Part shown: piece by piece, positions 1 through 8,053 of the stretch
Layout of the letters: each line of letters opens with the position of its first letter
How positions within the stretch are numbered: the first letter of the stretch is position 1
Source of the DNA: Pseudoluteimonas sp044226035
GTDB taxonomy: Bacteria > Pseudomonadota > Gammaproteobacteria > Xanthomonadales > Xanthomonadaceae
Direction: 5' to 3'
Length of the DNA: 31,808 nucleotides
Assembly (NCBI GenBank): GCA_044226035.1
Contig: JBGAHT010000032.1
Coordinates: forward strand, 1-31,808
Made by a program: the position numbers and the translations under genes
The notes under the pieces: generated by a model
What the model saw: only the letters and a program-made list of their open reading frames with translations
Databases searched by the model: none
Told to the model about the DNA's origin: nothing

Positions 1-196
1 CCGCGTCCGCGCTGCGCGGCGCCTCGATGGTCAGGATCTGGTCGCAGCCCACGCCCATGTGGCGATCGGCCAGTGCGCGGCACAGGTCGGGATCGGGCGC
101 GGCGCGTCCGTCGCGCAGGTCGAGCACGACGAAGTCGTTGCCCGCGCCATGCATCTTGGTGAAGCGCAGCGGTTGGCGCGGCGCATCCGCGCCCAT
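1..196 (-). CDS. dapF: Diaminopimelate epimerase, N-terminal part (cut by window edge)
   Basis: This is the first 65 or so codons of DapF, which converts LL- to meso-diaminopimelate for lysine and peptidoglycan synthesis in the cytoplasm. Seen: the N-terminal signature FTKMHGAGNDFVVLD, which is typical of the family, followed by a DRHMGVGCDQ segment that holds the first active-site cysteine region. The chosen ATG at 196 lies 3 bases past the stop of lptM, in the usual yifL/lptM-dapF order. An internal ATG at 154 (KMHGAGND) would remove conserved residues, so the upstream start is preferred. The rest of the gene is outside the window. Confidence 0.93.
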   Translation of the reverse strand, partial: MGADAPRQPLRFTKMHGAGNDFVVLDLRDGRAAPDPDLCRALADRHMGVGCDQILTIEAPRSADA

Positions 197-199
197 CGC

Positions 200-454
200 T
201 CAACCGCCTCCGGCGGGCGGCGGCGGAACGGGCTCGACCGGAGCCGCAGGCGCGCTGGTCGCCGGCGCCGGAGCGGTCGCGTCGGTCGGCGTCGCGGGGG
301 CGACGCTCGCGGGCGTCGGCAAGGCGCTCGTCGCGGGAACCGCGAGCTCGTCCGCCGGCCGCGGCGGATGCACCAGCGGGCCCTTGTTGCCGCAACCGGC
401 GAGCGCGGCCAGCAGCGCGGCCGCGAGCGAAATGCGCAGGAGTCGATTCGTCAT
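200..454 (-). CDS. lptM: LptM (YifL)-type small lipoprotein
   Basis: This is an 84-residue lipoprotein. The first 20 residues are a lipoprotein signal ending in LAALAG, with the acylated cysteine at C21. It is followed by GNKGPLVHPP, the short conserved block of the LptM/YifL family. In E. coli LptM helps the LptDE outer-membrane LPS translocon reach its oxidised, mature form; this role is transferred by family. The rest is a low-complexity tail rich in Pro and Ala that ends in a Pro/Gly run, longer than in E. coli. The stop lies 3 bases before the dapF start, so the two are almost certainly co-transcribed. Confidence 0.87.
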   Translation of the reverse strand: MTNRLLRISLAAALLAALAGCGNKGPLVHPPRPADELAVPATSALPTPASVAPATPTDATAPAPATSAPAAPVEPVPPPPAGGG

Positions 455-474
455 GGCGCGAGTATAGCGTCGGC

Positions 475-2661
475 TCAGGGCGACGCCGCGTTCCCCGCCA
501 CGCCCAACTGGTCGAGCATGAACGCGTACATCTCCGCCAGTTCGCGGTAGCGGCGGAAGCGCCCGGACTTGCCGCCGTGGCCGGCGTCCATGTTGGTGCG
601 CAGCAGCACCGGGTGCGTGCCGGCATCGAGGTCGCGCAGCTTCGCCACGTACTTCGCCGGTTCCCAGTACTGCACCTGCGAATCCCACAGGCCGGTGCCG
701 ACGAACATCGCCGGATAGGCCTGCTTCGACAGGTTGTCGTAGGGCGAATACGACAGCATGTAGTCGTAGAACTTCTTCCGTTCCGGATTGCCCCACTCGT
801 CGTATTCGTTGGTGGTCAGCGGGATCGACGGGTCGAGCATGGTCGTCACCACGTCCACGAACGGCACCTGCGCCAGGACCACGCGGTACTTGTCCGGCGC
901 CATGTTCGCGATCGCGCCCATCAGCAGGCCGCCGGCGCTGCCGCCGTAGGCCGCGACCCGGTCGGGCGCGGCGTAGCCCTGCTTCACCAGGAAGTCGGTG
1001 ACGTCGATGAAGTCGGTGAAGGTGTTCTTCTTGTGCAGCAGGCGGCCGTCGTCGTACCAGGCGCGGCCCATTTCCTCGCCGCCGCGCACGTGGGCGATGG
1101 CGTAGACCATGCCGCGATCGAGCAGGCTGACGTTGGTCACGCTGAACGCCGGGTCGGTGGAATGGCCGTAGCTGCCGTAGGCGTACTGCAGCATCGCCGC
1201 CTTGCCGTTCTTCTCGAAGCCCTTGCGATACACCACCGACACGGGAATCCTGGTGCCGTCGCGCGCGGTCGCCCACAGGCGTTCGGTGACGTAGTCCGCC
1301 GGGTCGTAGCCGCCCAGCACGGGCTGGCGCTTGAGCAGCCGGCGTTCGCCAGTGTCGACGTTGAGCTCGTAGATCGTGCCCGGCGTCGCCAGCGAGGTGT
1401 AGCCGTAGCGCAACCACGGCGTGTCGTGTTCGGAATTGTCGTCGAGCGCCATCGAATACGCGGGCTCGTCCGCCTGCACGAACTGGTCGCTGCCGTCGTT
1501 CCTGCGCAGGCGGATGCGTTCCAGTCCGCCGGAGCGTTCCTCGATGGCGATGAAGCCGTCGAACAGGTCGAAGTCCTGGATGAACACGCCGGCGCGGTGC
1601 GGCACGAGGTCGGTCCAGTCCTTGCGCGAGGCGCTGCCGTCGGGCGCGGCGACGAGCTTGAAGTCGGTGGCGCGGACGCCGTTTTCATCCGGCGCATTGG
1701 TGCGGATGACCCAGTGGTCGCCGATGTGGTCGGCGTGGTACTCGACGCCGTCCTCGCGCAGCGCAAGCACGCTGAACTCGCGCGGATCCGCGGCCGGCGC
1801 GCAGCGCACCTCGGTCATCTCGGTGGCGCCGACGTCGATGCAGATGTACTTGTCGTCGCGCGTGCGCCACACGCCCATGTAGAAGCTGTCGTCGGCTTCC
1901 TCGTAGACGATCGGGTCGTCCTTGGGGTCGGTGCCGAGCACGTGCTTCTTCGTGCGCTTGGTCAGCAACGTGTCCGGATCGTTCTCGACGTAGAACAGGG
2001 TACGGTTGTCGTCCGCCCAGGCGGTGTATTCCGCCGCGCCGTGGATCACGTCGGGATAGACCTCGCCGGTGTCGAGGTTCCTGAAGCGGATCGCATACTG
2101 GCGGCGGCCGACGTCGTCGTCGGTCCAGGCCATGATCCGGTTGTCGGGCGAGATCTCGTATTCGGCGACATGGAAGTAGTCCTTGCCCTGCGCCATCGCG
2201 TTCTCGTCGAGCAGCACCTGCTCGCCGGCGAAGTCGCCGGCGGCGTTCGCGCGCAGGATCGAGGCCGCATCGACGCCGGTGCCGTCCTTGCGCCGCGCAT
2301 GGATCGCGTAGTCGCGGCCGGCCTCGTAGCGCGCGTAGTACCACCAGCCGCGTTCGCGCACCGGCACCGAGGCATCGTCCTGCTTGATCCGCGCGACGAT
2401 CTCGTCGTACAGCCGGTCCTCGACCGGCTTCAGCGGCGCCATCACCGCGTCGGCGTAGGTGTTCTCGGCCGCGAGGTAGCCGAGCATCTCCGGGTCCTTG
2501 CGCGTGTCGTCGCGCAGCCAGTAGTACTCGTCGTTGCGCTCGGCGCCGAACGGGGCCTTCACGACATGCGGCTTGCGCGCGGCATCGGGCGGCACGGGCA
2601 CGTCGGCGGCGCGGCTGGGCATGGTCATCAGGACGGCAAGCAACAGGAAGAAGGGTTTCAT
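475..2661 (-). CDS. ptrB: Oligopeptidase B (S9A serine peptidase), exported
   Basis: This is a 728-residue S9 family oligopeptidase, which cleaves short peptides after basic residues. Seen: a beta-propeller half (about 60-450) and a C-terminal alpha/beta hydrolase half. The nucleophile is Ser575 in GGSAGGL, Asp660 lies in GLWDSQVQYWEPAK and His695 in NMDAGHGG; the stretch around the Asp closely matches E. coli PtrB. The start at 2661 gives a clean signal peptide (MKPFFLLLAVLMTMPSRA), so unlike E. coli PtrB it is probably periplasmic. An in-frame extension upstream runs into a repeat element and is unlikely to be coding. The next gene upstream is a second S9 peptidase. Confidence 0.93.
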   Translation of the reverse strand: MKPFFLLLAVLMTMPSRAADVPVPPDAARKPHVVKAPFGAERNDEYYWLRDDTRKDPEMLGYLAAENTYADAVMAPLKPVEDRLYDEIVARIKQDDASVPVRERGWWYYARYEAGRDYAIHARRKDGTGVDAASILRANAAGDFAGEQVLLDENAMAQGKDYFHVAEYEISPDNRIMAWTDDDVGRRQYAIRFRNLDTGEVYPDVIHGAAEYTAWADDNRTLFYVENDPDTLLTKRTKKHVLGTDPKDDPIVYEEADDSFYMGVWRTRDDKYICIDVGATEMTEVRCAPAADPREFSVLALREDGVEYHADHIGDHWVIRTNAPDENGVRATDFKLVAAPDGSASRKDWTDLVPHRAGVFIQDFDLFDGFIAIEERSGGLERIRLRRNDGSDQFVQADEPAYSMALDDNSEHDTPWLRYGYTSLATPGTIYELNVDTGERRLLKRQPVLGGYDPADYVTERLWATARDGTRIPVSVVYRKGFEKNGKAAMLQYAYGSYGHSTDPAFSVTNVSLLDRGMVYAIAHVRGGEEMGRAWYDDGRLLHKKNTFTDFIDVTDFLVKQGYAAPDRVAAYGGSAGGLLMGAIANMAPDKYRVVLAQVPFVDVVTTMLDPSIPLTTNEYDEWGNPERKKFYDYMLSYSPYDNLSKQAYPAMFVGTGLWDSQVQYWEPAKYVAKLRDLDAGTHPVLLRTNMDAGHGGKSGRFRRYRELAEMYAFMLDQLGVAGNAASP

Positions 2662-2690
2662 GGATGGGGCCCGCAGGGCGGATTGCAAAC

Positions 2691-2796
2691 ACTTCCCTCC
2701 CTTTCGCGCAGCGAAGGGGAGGGTCAGGGAGGGGTAAGTTCGATATTCGAGCCCCCCCTCCCGACCTCCCCCTTGCGCGAAGCGCAAAGGGGAGGA
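2691..2796 (-). repeat. Paired-hairpin intergenic element, copy 1
   Basis: This fills the gap between the two S9 peptidase genes. It has two G/C-rich hairpins, CCCTCCCTTTCGC with GCGAAGGGGAGGG and CTCCCCCTTGCGC with its near complement. They are joined by about 35 bases that include a GGGAGGGG/CCCCTCCC pair. Read on the minus strand, its order and spacing match copies at 8905-9006 and 17326-17434. It resembles the REP-like elements of this family of bacteria and may also end or attenuate transcription between the genes. Confidence 0.75.
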
Positions 2797-2805
2797 GAAA
2801 ACGCG

Positions 2806-4923
2806 CTACTTCGCCAACTCGTTCCAGAGGAAGGCGTAGGTCAGCGCCCACAAATGCGCCTGCTGGCGATTGGTCGCGCCGGCGCCGTGGCCGCCTTCGG
2901 TGTTCTCGTAATAGCGCACGTCCTTGTCCGCCGCGAGCATCTTCGCCGCCATCTTGCGCGCGTGGCCCGGATGCACGCGGTCGTCGCGGGTGGTGGTCCA
3001 GATGAACGTCGGCGGATACGACTTCGCCGGATCGAACAGCTGGTAGGGCGAGAAGGTCTTGATGTAGTCCCAGTCGCTGGTGTCCGGATCGCCGTATTCG
3101 GCCATCCACGACGCGCCGGCGAGCAGGTGGCTGTAGCGCTTCATGTCCAGCAGCGGCACCTGGATCACCACCGCGCCGAACAGCTGCGGGTACTGCACCA
3201 GCATGTTGCCGGTGAGCAGGCCGCCGTTGCTGCCGCCCATGATGCCCAGGTGCGCGGGCGTGGCGACCTTGCGCGCGGCCAGGTCCTGCGCGACCGCGGC
3301 GAAGTCCTCATAGGCCTTGTGCCGGTTCTGCTTGAGCGCGGCCTGGTGCCAGCGCGGGCCGTATTCGCCGCCGCCACGGATGTTGGCGAGCGCGTACACG
3401 CCGCCGCGTTCCAGCCACGCCTTGCCGACGACACCCGAATACGCCGGCACCTGCGAGACCTCGAAGCCGCCGTAGCCGTACAGCAGCGTCGGCGCCTTGC
3501 CGTCGAACGCGAGGTCCTTCGGCCGCACGATGAAGTACGGCACGCGGGTGCCGTCCTTCGAGGTCGCGAAGTGCTGTTCGACCACGTCCTTGCCCGCGTC
3601 GAAGAACGCGGGGTTGGACTTCAACGCTTCCGGTTCCCGGCCCGGCTTCCACAGCGACAGCGTGGTCGGGGTGAGGAACCCGGTTTCGGTCAGCCACAGG
3701 TCGTCGCTGTCGTCGGCATCGACCGCGCCGACGCCGAGCGTGCCGATGCCGCCGCGGCCGGTGAATGGCGTGGCCTTCCAGCCCTGCGCGGGATCGAGCA
3801 CCTCGAGCCGGCTCTTCACGTCGTCGAGGATGTTCAGCACCAGCCTGCCCTTGGTCCACGTGGAATCCTCGAGCGAGGTCGTGTCGCTGGGCGTGAACAG
3901 CACCGCGAAGTCGCGCTTGCCGGCCATGAAGTCGTCGAACCTGGCCGCGAGCAGCGCGCCGGCCGGGTAGTCGTGGCCGCCGACCGACCACGGTTCACGC
4001 AGTTGCAGGGTCAGCCATTCGCGATGGATGCCCTTGCCGGCCGAGTTCGGCGCGTCGATTTTGGTCAGCGTGCCGTCCTTGCCGCGCAGGAACAGCTCGT
4101 CGTTCCAGAACGCGATGGTGCGGTCGACGAAATCGCGCTCGAAGCCCGGGGTGCGGTCGCGGAACGCGCCGACGGCGAGGTCGTCGGGCTTGCCTTCGTA
4201 CACCGTCGTCGCCGCGGACATCGGCGTGCCGCGCGTCCACATCTTGGCGATGCGCGCGTAACCGGACGTGGTCATCGAGCCGGGACCGAAATCGGTGCCG
4301 ACATAGACGTGGTCGCGGTCGATCCACGACAGCCCGCCCTTGGCCTCGGGACGGAAGAAGCCGCCCTGCACCCAGTCCTTGGCGTCGAGGTCGAATTCGC
4401 GGGTGACGTCGGCATCGGCGCCGCCGCGCGAGAGCGCGACCAGGCAGCGCCGGTAGCGGCCGTCGTTTTCGCGCAGGCAGTCGGCGCCGTGCCAGACCCA
4501 GTTCTCGTGCTCGTCGGCGCCGAGCGCGTCGAGGTCGATCACCGTTTCCCACTGCGGCTCGGGCTTGCGGTATTCGTCCAGCGTGGTGCGCCGCCACAGC
4601 CCGCGCGGGTGCTGCGCGTCCTTCCAGAAGTTGTAGTAGTACCCGCCGATCTTCTCGACGCCGGGGATCTTCGCCTTGGAATCGAGGATCGCCTCGATCT
4701 GCGCCTGCAACGCGTCGAAGCCGGGCGTGGACGCCAGTTCCGCATCGGTGCGCGCATCCTGTTCGCGGACCCAGGCCAGCGGCTTGTCGCCGGTGACGTC
4801 CTCCAGCCAGAGGTAGGGATCGTCGGTGGCGGACATGGCGGGCTCCTGCGTGGCATCGGCGGCGAACGCCGGCGCGGCGGCCAACCCGGCCATCAGCACG
4901 AGGAGGAAGCGGGTCTGGCGCAT
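2806..4923 (-). CDS. Prolyl oligopeptidase family protein (S9), exported
   Basis: This is a 705-residue S9 prolyl oligopeptidase. The family cleaves short peptides on the carboxyl side of proline. Seen: signal peptide MRQTRFLLVLMAGLAAAPAFA, the N-terminal DPYLWLEDV block typical of the family, a propeller region, then the catalytic hydrolase domain. Ser565 lies in GGSNGGL, the Asp in TRDDRVHPGH (647 or 648) and His679 in EGGHGAG. The conserved GYGGF and NIRGGGEYGPRWH segments are present. Export to the periplasm is inferred from the signal peptide. It lies upstream of the oligopeptidase B gene in the same direction, separated by a hairpin element. Confidence 0.93.
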   Translation of the reverse strand: MRQTRFLLVLMAGLAAAPAFAADATQEPAMSATDDPYLWLEDVTGDKPLAWVREQDARTDAELASTPGFDALQAQIEAILDSKAKIPGVEKIGGYYYNFWKDAQHPRGLWRRTTLDEYRKPEPQWETVIDLDALGADEHENWVWHGADCLRENDGRYRRCLVALSRGGADADVTREFDLDAKDWVQGGFFRPEAKGGLSWIDRDHVYVGTDFGPGSMTTSGYARIAKMWTRGTPMSAATTVYEGKPDDLAVGAFRDRTPGFERDFVDRTIAFWNDELFLRGKDGTLTKIDAPNSAGKGIHREWLTLQLREPWSVGGHDYPAGALLAARFDDFMAGKRDFAVLFTPSDTTSLEDSTWTKGRLVLNILDDVKSRLEVLDPAQGWKATPFTGRGGIGTLGVGAVDADDSDDLWLTETGFLTPTTLSLWKPGREPEALKSNPAFFDAGKDVVEQHFATSKDGTRVPYFIVRPKDLAFDGKAPTLLYGYGGFEVSQVPAYSGVVGKAWLERGGVYALANIRGGGEYGPRWHQAALKQNRHKAYEDFAAVAQDLAARKVATPAHLGIMGGSNGGLLTGNMLVQYPQLFGAVVIQVPLLDMKRYSHLLAGASWMAEYGDPDTSDWDYIKTFSPYQLFDPAKSYPPTFIWTTTRDDRVHPGHARKMAAKMLAADKDVRYYENTEGGHGAGATNRQQAHLWALTYAFLWNELAK

Positions 4924-4973
4924 GGCGTGTTCGCGTTGGGGTGGGCCCGCAACGCTAGCACGCAGCCCGACCC

Positions 4974-5216
4974 TCAGCGCATGCGCATGGTCACGCGTCG
5001 CGCCTGCGCGCGGCGGCGACGAGGAAGCGCGGCCGCGACCCGCGGCAGGGGGAACCCGCTGACGCTCCACCACGCGGCGAGCGGCATGCCCAGCAGCCAC
5101 AGCGGCAGGAAGCCGAACCAGTCGCTGCTGCCGCGCGCGGCGGGCAGCAGCAGCACGGCGAGCGCGCCGAGGATGACGGCGGTGCGCAGGATGCGTTCGG
5201 GGCGCGGGTCGTGCAT
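4974..5216 (-). CDS. Small two-helix membrane protein, function unknown
   Basis: This is an 80-residue protein with a short polar start (MHDPRPERILR), two hydrophobic segments (about 12-27 and 35-54, the latter with WFGFLPLWLLGMPLAAWW) and an Arg-rich C-terminus. It sits 50 bases upstream of the prolyl oligopeptidase gene in the same direction. No family is recognised. The case for a real gene rests on the membrane-like pattern and the good fit between neighbours. A longer in-frame extension upstream crosses a repeat region and was rejected. Confidence 0.6.
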   Translation of the reverse strand: MHDPRPERILRTAVILGALAVLLLPAARGSSDWFGFLPLWLLGMPLAAWWSVSGFPLPRVAAALPRRRRAQARRVTMRMR

Positions 5217-5299
5217 GGCGGTGCTCCGTTCCGAACGGGATGTCCGGGTGGCCGACAGGCTGCGGCCCGGGCTTCTCACGGATTGCGACCTGCTTTTTT

Positions 5300-5477
5300 C
5301 CTCCCCCCTCGTGGGGGAGGATGCCCGAAGGGCAGGAGAGGGGCCGTGGCATGAATTCCCCTCTCCCGGCGCTACGCGCCACCACACCCCGGCCTGCGGC
5401 TTGTATGCCGGCAGGCGTTCACGGGCTCGCAACTGCGTTGCTCGAAATCCCCGTTCACCCCACAGAGGGGAGAGGGA
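5300..5477. repeat. Intergenic palindromic repeat block
   Basis: This lies between the small membrane protein gene and the patatin gene. It holds several short palindromes: CCTCCCCC-N5-GGGGGAGG at 5300-5320, TGCCC-GAA-GGGCA at 5322-5334, and CCCCTCTCCC near 5360 answered by GAGGGGAGAGGG near 5465. It is a different element from the paired-hairpin copies elsewhere in the window. No open frame in it looks coding. Confidence 0.55.
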
Positions 5478-5485
5478 AGAACAAT

Positions 5486-6370
5486 TCAATACCCCGCCGC
5501 GTCCAGCGCCTTCTCGGCTTCGATCCGGCCGATCTCGATCACTTCCTTCGCCCGCCAGAATTCGTAGAACAGGCAGGCGTCGCGCGGGATGCGCACGACC
5601 ACTTCCGGCGGATCCAGCGCCAGCTGCACGCGCGCGATCTGCGCCTGCATGGTGTCGAGCGCGCGCGACATCACCTCGGTCAGGCCGATGGCGTTTTCCC
5701 CGTGCTCGGGCCAGTGCCGGCGCACGCGGCGTTCGATCCAGGCGGCGAGGCCGTGGCCGTCGCTGGCGTCGGGCCGCTCGTCGGGCAACCTGCCCTGCGG
5801 GCGCTCGGGCCAGCCGTGCATGTCGACCGCGATCAGCCGCTGCGCGTCGGACATGCGCGTGGCGGTGATCGGCAGGGGCGCGAGCAGGCCGCCGTCGACC
5901 AGCTCGCGGCCGTGCACGACCGCCGGCGTGAACAGGCCCGGGATCGCGAACGAGGCGCGCAGCGCGTGCCACAGCGGGCCGCTGCGCAGCCAGACCACGC
6001 GCTGGCGCATCAGGTCGACCGCGACCGCGACGAAGGGGATCGGCAGGCTTTCGATGTCCGGGTCGCCGACCACTTCGCGCATCGCCGCGACCAGGCGATG
6101 GCCGTGGAACAGGCCGCCATCGCCCAGCGCCGGATCGCTGAGCAGGCGCAGGAACGCGCCGCGGTCCAGCGCCTCGATGCCGGCGCGGAATTCGGCGAGC
6201 TTGCCGGCCGCGAACACGCCGCCGACCAGCGCGCCGCTGGAACTGCCGGCGACCGATGCGATCCGCAAACCGCGCGCCTGGATCGCCTCGATCACCCCGA
6301 TCTGCGCCAACCCGCGCGCGCCGCCGGCGCCCAGCGCCAACGCCACCCGGTCGTCGCGCGCGGCGCTCAT
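5486..6370 (-). CDS. Patatin-like phospholipase (RssA type)
   Basis: This is a 294-residue patatin-family acyl hydrolase. Seen: the oxyanion loop GAGGARG (about 14-20), the nucleophile elbow GSSSG with Ser44, and the catalytic Asp159 in VDGGLLAPLP, which together form the Ser-Asp dyad of patatins. There is no signal peptide, so it is probably cytoplasmic or membrane-associated. The length fits the RssA group of bacterial patatins. Its start overlaps the stop of the WYL regulator by 4 bases, which suggests translational coupling and possibly control by that regulator. The natural lipid substrate cannot be read from the sequence. Confidence 0.88.
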   Translation of the reverse strand: MSAARDDRVALALGAGGARGLAQIGVIEAIQARGLRIASVAGSSSGALVGGVFAAGKLAEFRAGIEALDRGAFLRLLSDPALGDGGLFHGHRLVAAMREVVGDPDIESLPIPFVAVAVDLMRQRVVWLRSGPLWHALRASFAIPGLFTPAVVHGRELVDGGLLAPLPITATRMSDAQRLIAVDMHGWPERPQGRLPDERPDASDGHGLAAWIERRVRRHWPEHGENAIGLTEVMSRALDTMQAQIARVQLALDPPEVVVRIPRDACLFYEFWRAKEVIEIGRIEAEKALDAAGY

Positions 6371-7335
6371 CCGTCGTAGTTGGCGACCGCGAGCTGCAGC
6401 ATGCCGCGCATCTGCTCGCGCAGGGATTTCGGTTCGACGATTTCGGCGTCGCTGCCGTAGTGCAGCACGTCCATCAACAACTCGCGCGCGTTGCTGTAGG
6501 GGATCTTCAGTTCGTAGCGGCCGTCGGGCAGGAAGCGGCCCTGCTGCTGCGAATGCCAGCGTTCGTCGGCGACCCAGCGCGCGGCCCTGGCGCTGAACGC
6601 GATCGTCGCCCAGCCCTTGGGTTCGCCGGAGAAGATGCCGTAGCCGCCGGCAAGCTGGCGGTCGAGCTCGGCGTCGTCGACGTCACGCGCGGGCGCCTCG
6701 AGCAGGCGCGCGGCGGCGATGCGGTCCACCGAGAAGCTGCGCAGGCCCTGCTTGTCCTCGTCCCAGGCGTCGAGGTACCAGTTGTCGCGGTAGTGGGTGA
6801 TGCGCTGCGGCGAGACCGTGCGCCGGGTCGCCTCGTCGGTGGAACGCGCGCGGTAGTCGAACGCGAGCTGGCGGCGCTCGAGCACCGCCGAGCAGACGAT
6901 GCGGAAGGAGTGCTCGTCCATGCGCCGGCCGCGGTGCGGAATGACGCGCACGCGCTGCATCGGCCAGGTGCGGCCGGTGGAATGCTCGTCGAGCAGCTTC
7001 TCGATGCGCTGCTGCAGCGGCGCCAGCGCCGAGGACAGCACGCCGCCGCCGCTGCGCGACAGCAGTTGCTGCGCGGCGAGCAGCGCGTGCAGTTCCTCGG
7101 AATTGAGCCACAGGCCGGGCAGTTCGAAACGACCGCCGCCGTCGGGGTCGTAGCGGAAGCCGGCCTCGCCGTCGCCGACCACCGGCGCCATCAGCGCGTC
7201 GCGCAGGAAGGCGAGGTCGCGGTACACGGTGGCGCGCGAGCAGCCGAGTTCGTCCTGCAGCCGCGCCACGGTCACCGGGTAGCGCGCGGCCTGGAGGGTG
7301 CGGTGCAGGGCGAGGATGCGTTCGTAGCGGTCCAT
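6367..7335 (-). CDS. YafY-type transcription regulator with HTH and WYL domains
   Basis: This is a 322-residue DNA-binding regulator. Seen: an N-terminal winged helix (about 3-58, with LQDELGCSRATVYRDLAFLRDAL) and a WYL-type sensor region from about 140, including RRTVSPQRITHYRDNWYLDAWDE and FSVDRI. A WCX-like C-terminal domain ends in LLMDVLHYGSDAEIVEP. WYL domains usually sense a small ligand or nucleic acid; the ligand here is unknown. It is the first gene of a two-gene unit with the patatin and is divergent from the lipoprotein/soe operon, with only 73 bases between the start codons. It could therefore control both directions, but this is inference. Confidence 0.88.
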   Translation of the reverse strand: MDRYERILALHRTLQAARYPVTVARLQDELGCSRATVYRDLAFLRDALMAPVVGDGEAGFRYDPDGGGRFELPGLWLNSEELHALLAAQQLLSRSGGGVLSSALAPLQQRIEKLLDEHSTGRTWPMQRVRVIPHRGRRMDEHSFRIVCSAVLERRQLAFDYRARSTDEATRRTVSPQRITHYRDNWYLDAWDEDKQGLRSFSVDRIAAARLLEAPARDVDDAELDRQLAGGYGIFSGEPKGWATIAFSARAARWVADERWHSQQQGRFLPDGRYELKIPYSNARELLMDVLHYGSDAEIVEPKSLREQMRGMLQLAVANYDG

Positions 7336-7408
7336 GCGAGGATTATGCCGTGCCGGCCGTCGCCATCGCGGCAACGCGCCTCCCGTGGGCACGCACCAGG
7401 AGCTCGCC

Positions 7409-8053
7409 ATGAACCGCCTCGCCCTGCCCGTCCTCGCCCTGCTCGCCGCCCTGTCCGCGTGCAGCAAGCCCGCGGCCGCGCCCGATGCCGCGTCCAGCGC
7501 CGCGCCCGCCCCGGCCGCCGAGCCCCCGGTCGCGGCGGTCGTCCCGGCGCTCGACGCGCGCGCGCAAGTCGCGGCGGCGATGCACAGGTTCCGGGACCTG
7601 CGCAGCTACCACGCCGACATGCACCTGCAGGGCGGCCCGCGCGGACCGACGGAGAACGCCATCGACTTCGTCGCGCCCGACCGCTACCGCATGCAGGTCG
7701 CCGGCCGCGGCACCCAGGTGATCGTCGGCGACACCATGTACCTGGACGTGAACGGGCGCTCGATGCAGGTCCCGCTGCCGGAGGGCACCCTCACCCAGTG
7801 GCGCGACCCGGCCAGGCTGGCCGACGCCGAAGCCGACATGCGCGTGGACGCGCAGGGCGCCGACGCCGTCGATGGCCAGCCGGCGAAGAAATACCTGGTG
7901 CACGTGGCCAAGCCCAAGCCGGCCGAGATCACCCTCTGGATCGGCGAGGCCGGGCTTCCGCTGCAGATCGTCTCGCACAACCCGATGGGACGGGTGACGG
8001 TGCGGTATTCGCGTTTCGACGATCCTTCCCTGTCGATCGAAGCGCCGAAGTGA
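7409..8053 (+). CDS. LolA-like lipoprotein
   Basis: This is a 214-residue lipoprotein: signal MNRLALPVLALLAALSAC with acylated Cys18, an Ala/Pro linker to about 50, then a domain resembling the LolA/LppX fold (FRDLRSYHADMHLQG, DRYRMQVAG, ITLWIGEAGLPLQIVSHNPMG). Such folds hold a hydrophobic ligand or act as an envelope chaperone; no specific role can be assigned. A ribosome site (CAGGAG) lies 10 bases before the ATG. Its TGA overlaps the GTG start of the molybdoenzyme gene, so it is the first gene of that operon. Confidence 0.75.
   Translation: MNRLALPVLALLAALSACSKPAAAPDAASSAAPAPAAEPPVAAVVPALDARAQVAAAMHRFRDLRSYHADMHLQGGPRGPTENAIDFVAPDRYRMQVAGRGTQVIVGDTMYLDVNGRSMQVPLPEGTLTQWRDPARLADAEADMRVDAQGADAVDGQPAKKYLVHVAKPKPAEITLWIGEAGLPLQIVSHNPMGRVTVRYSRFDDPSLSIEAPK

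Noticed and set aside
577..5868. Very long open frame on the plus strand opposite the two S9 peptidases
   Set aside because: It is antisense to two genes with complete catalytic triads and has no recognisable domain; long spurious frames are expected in DNA this GC-rich.
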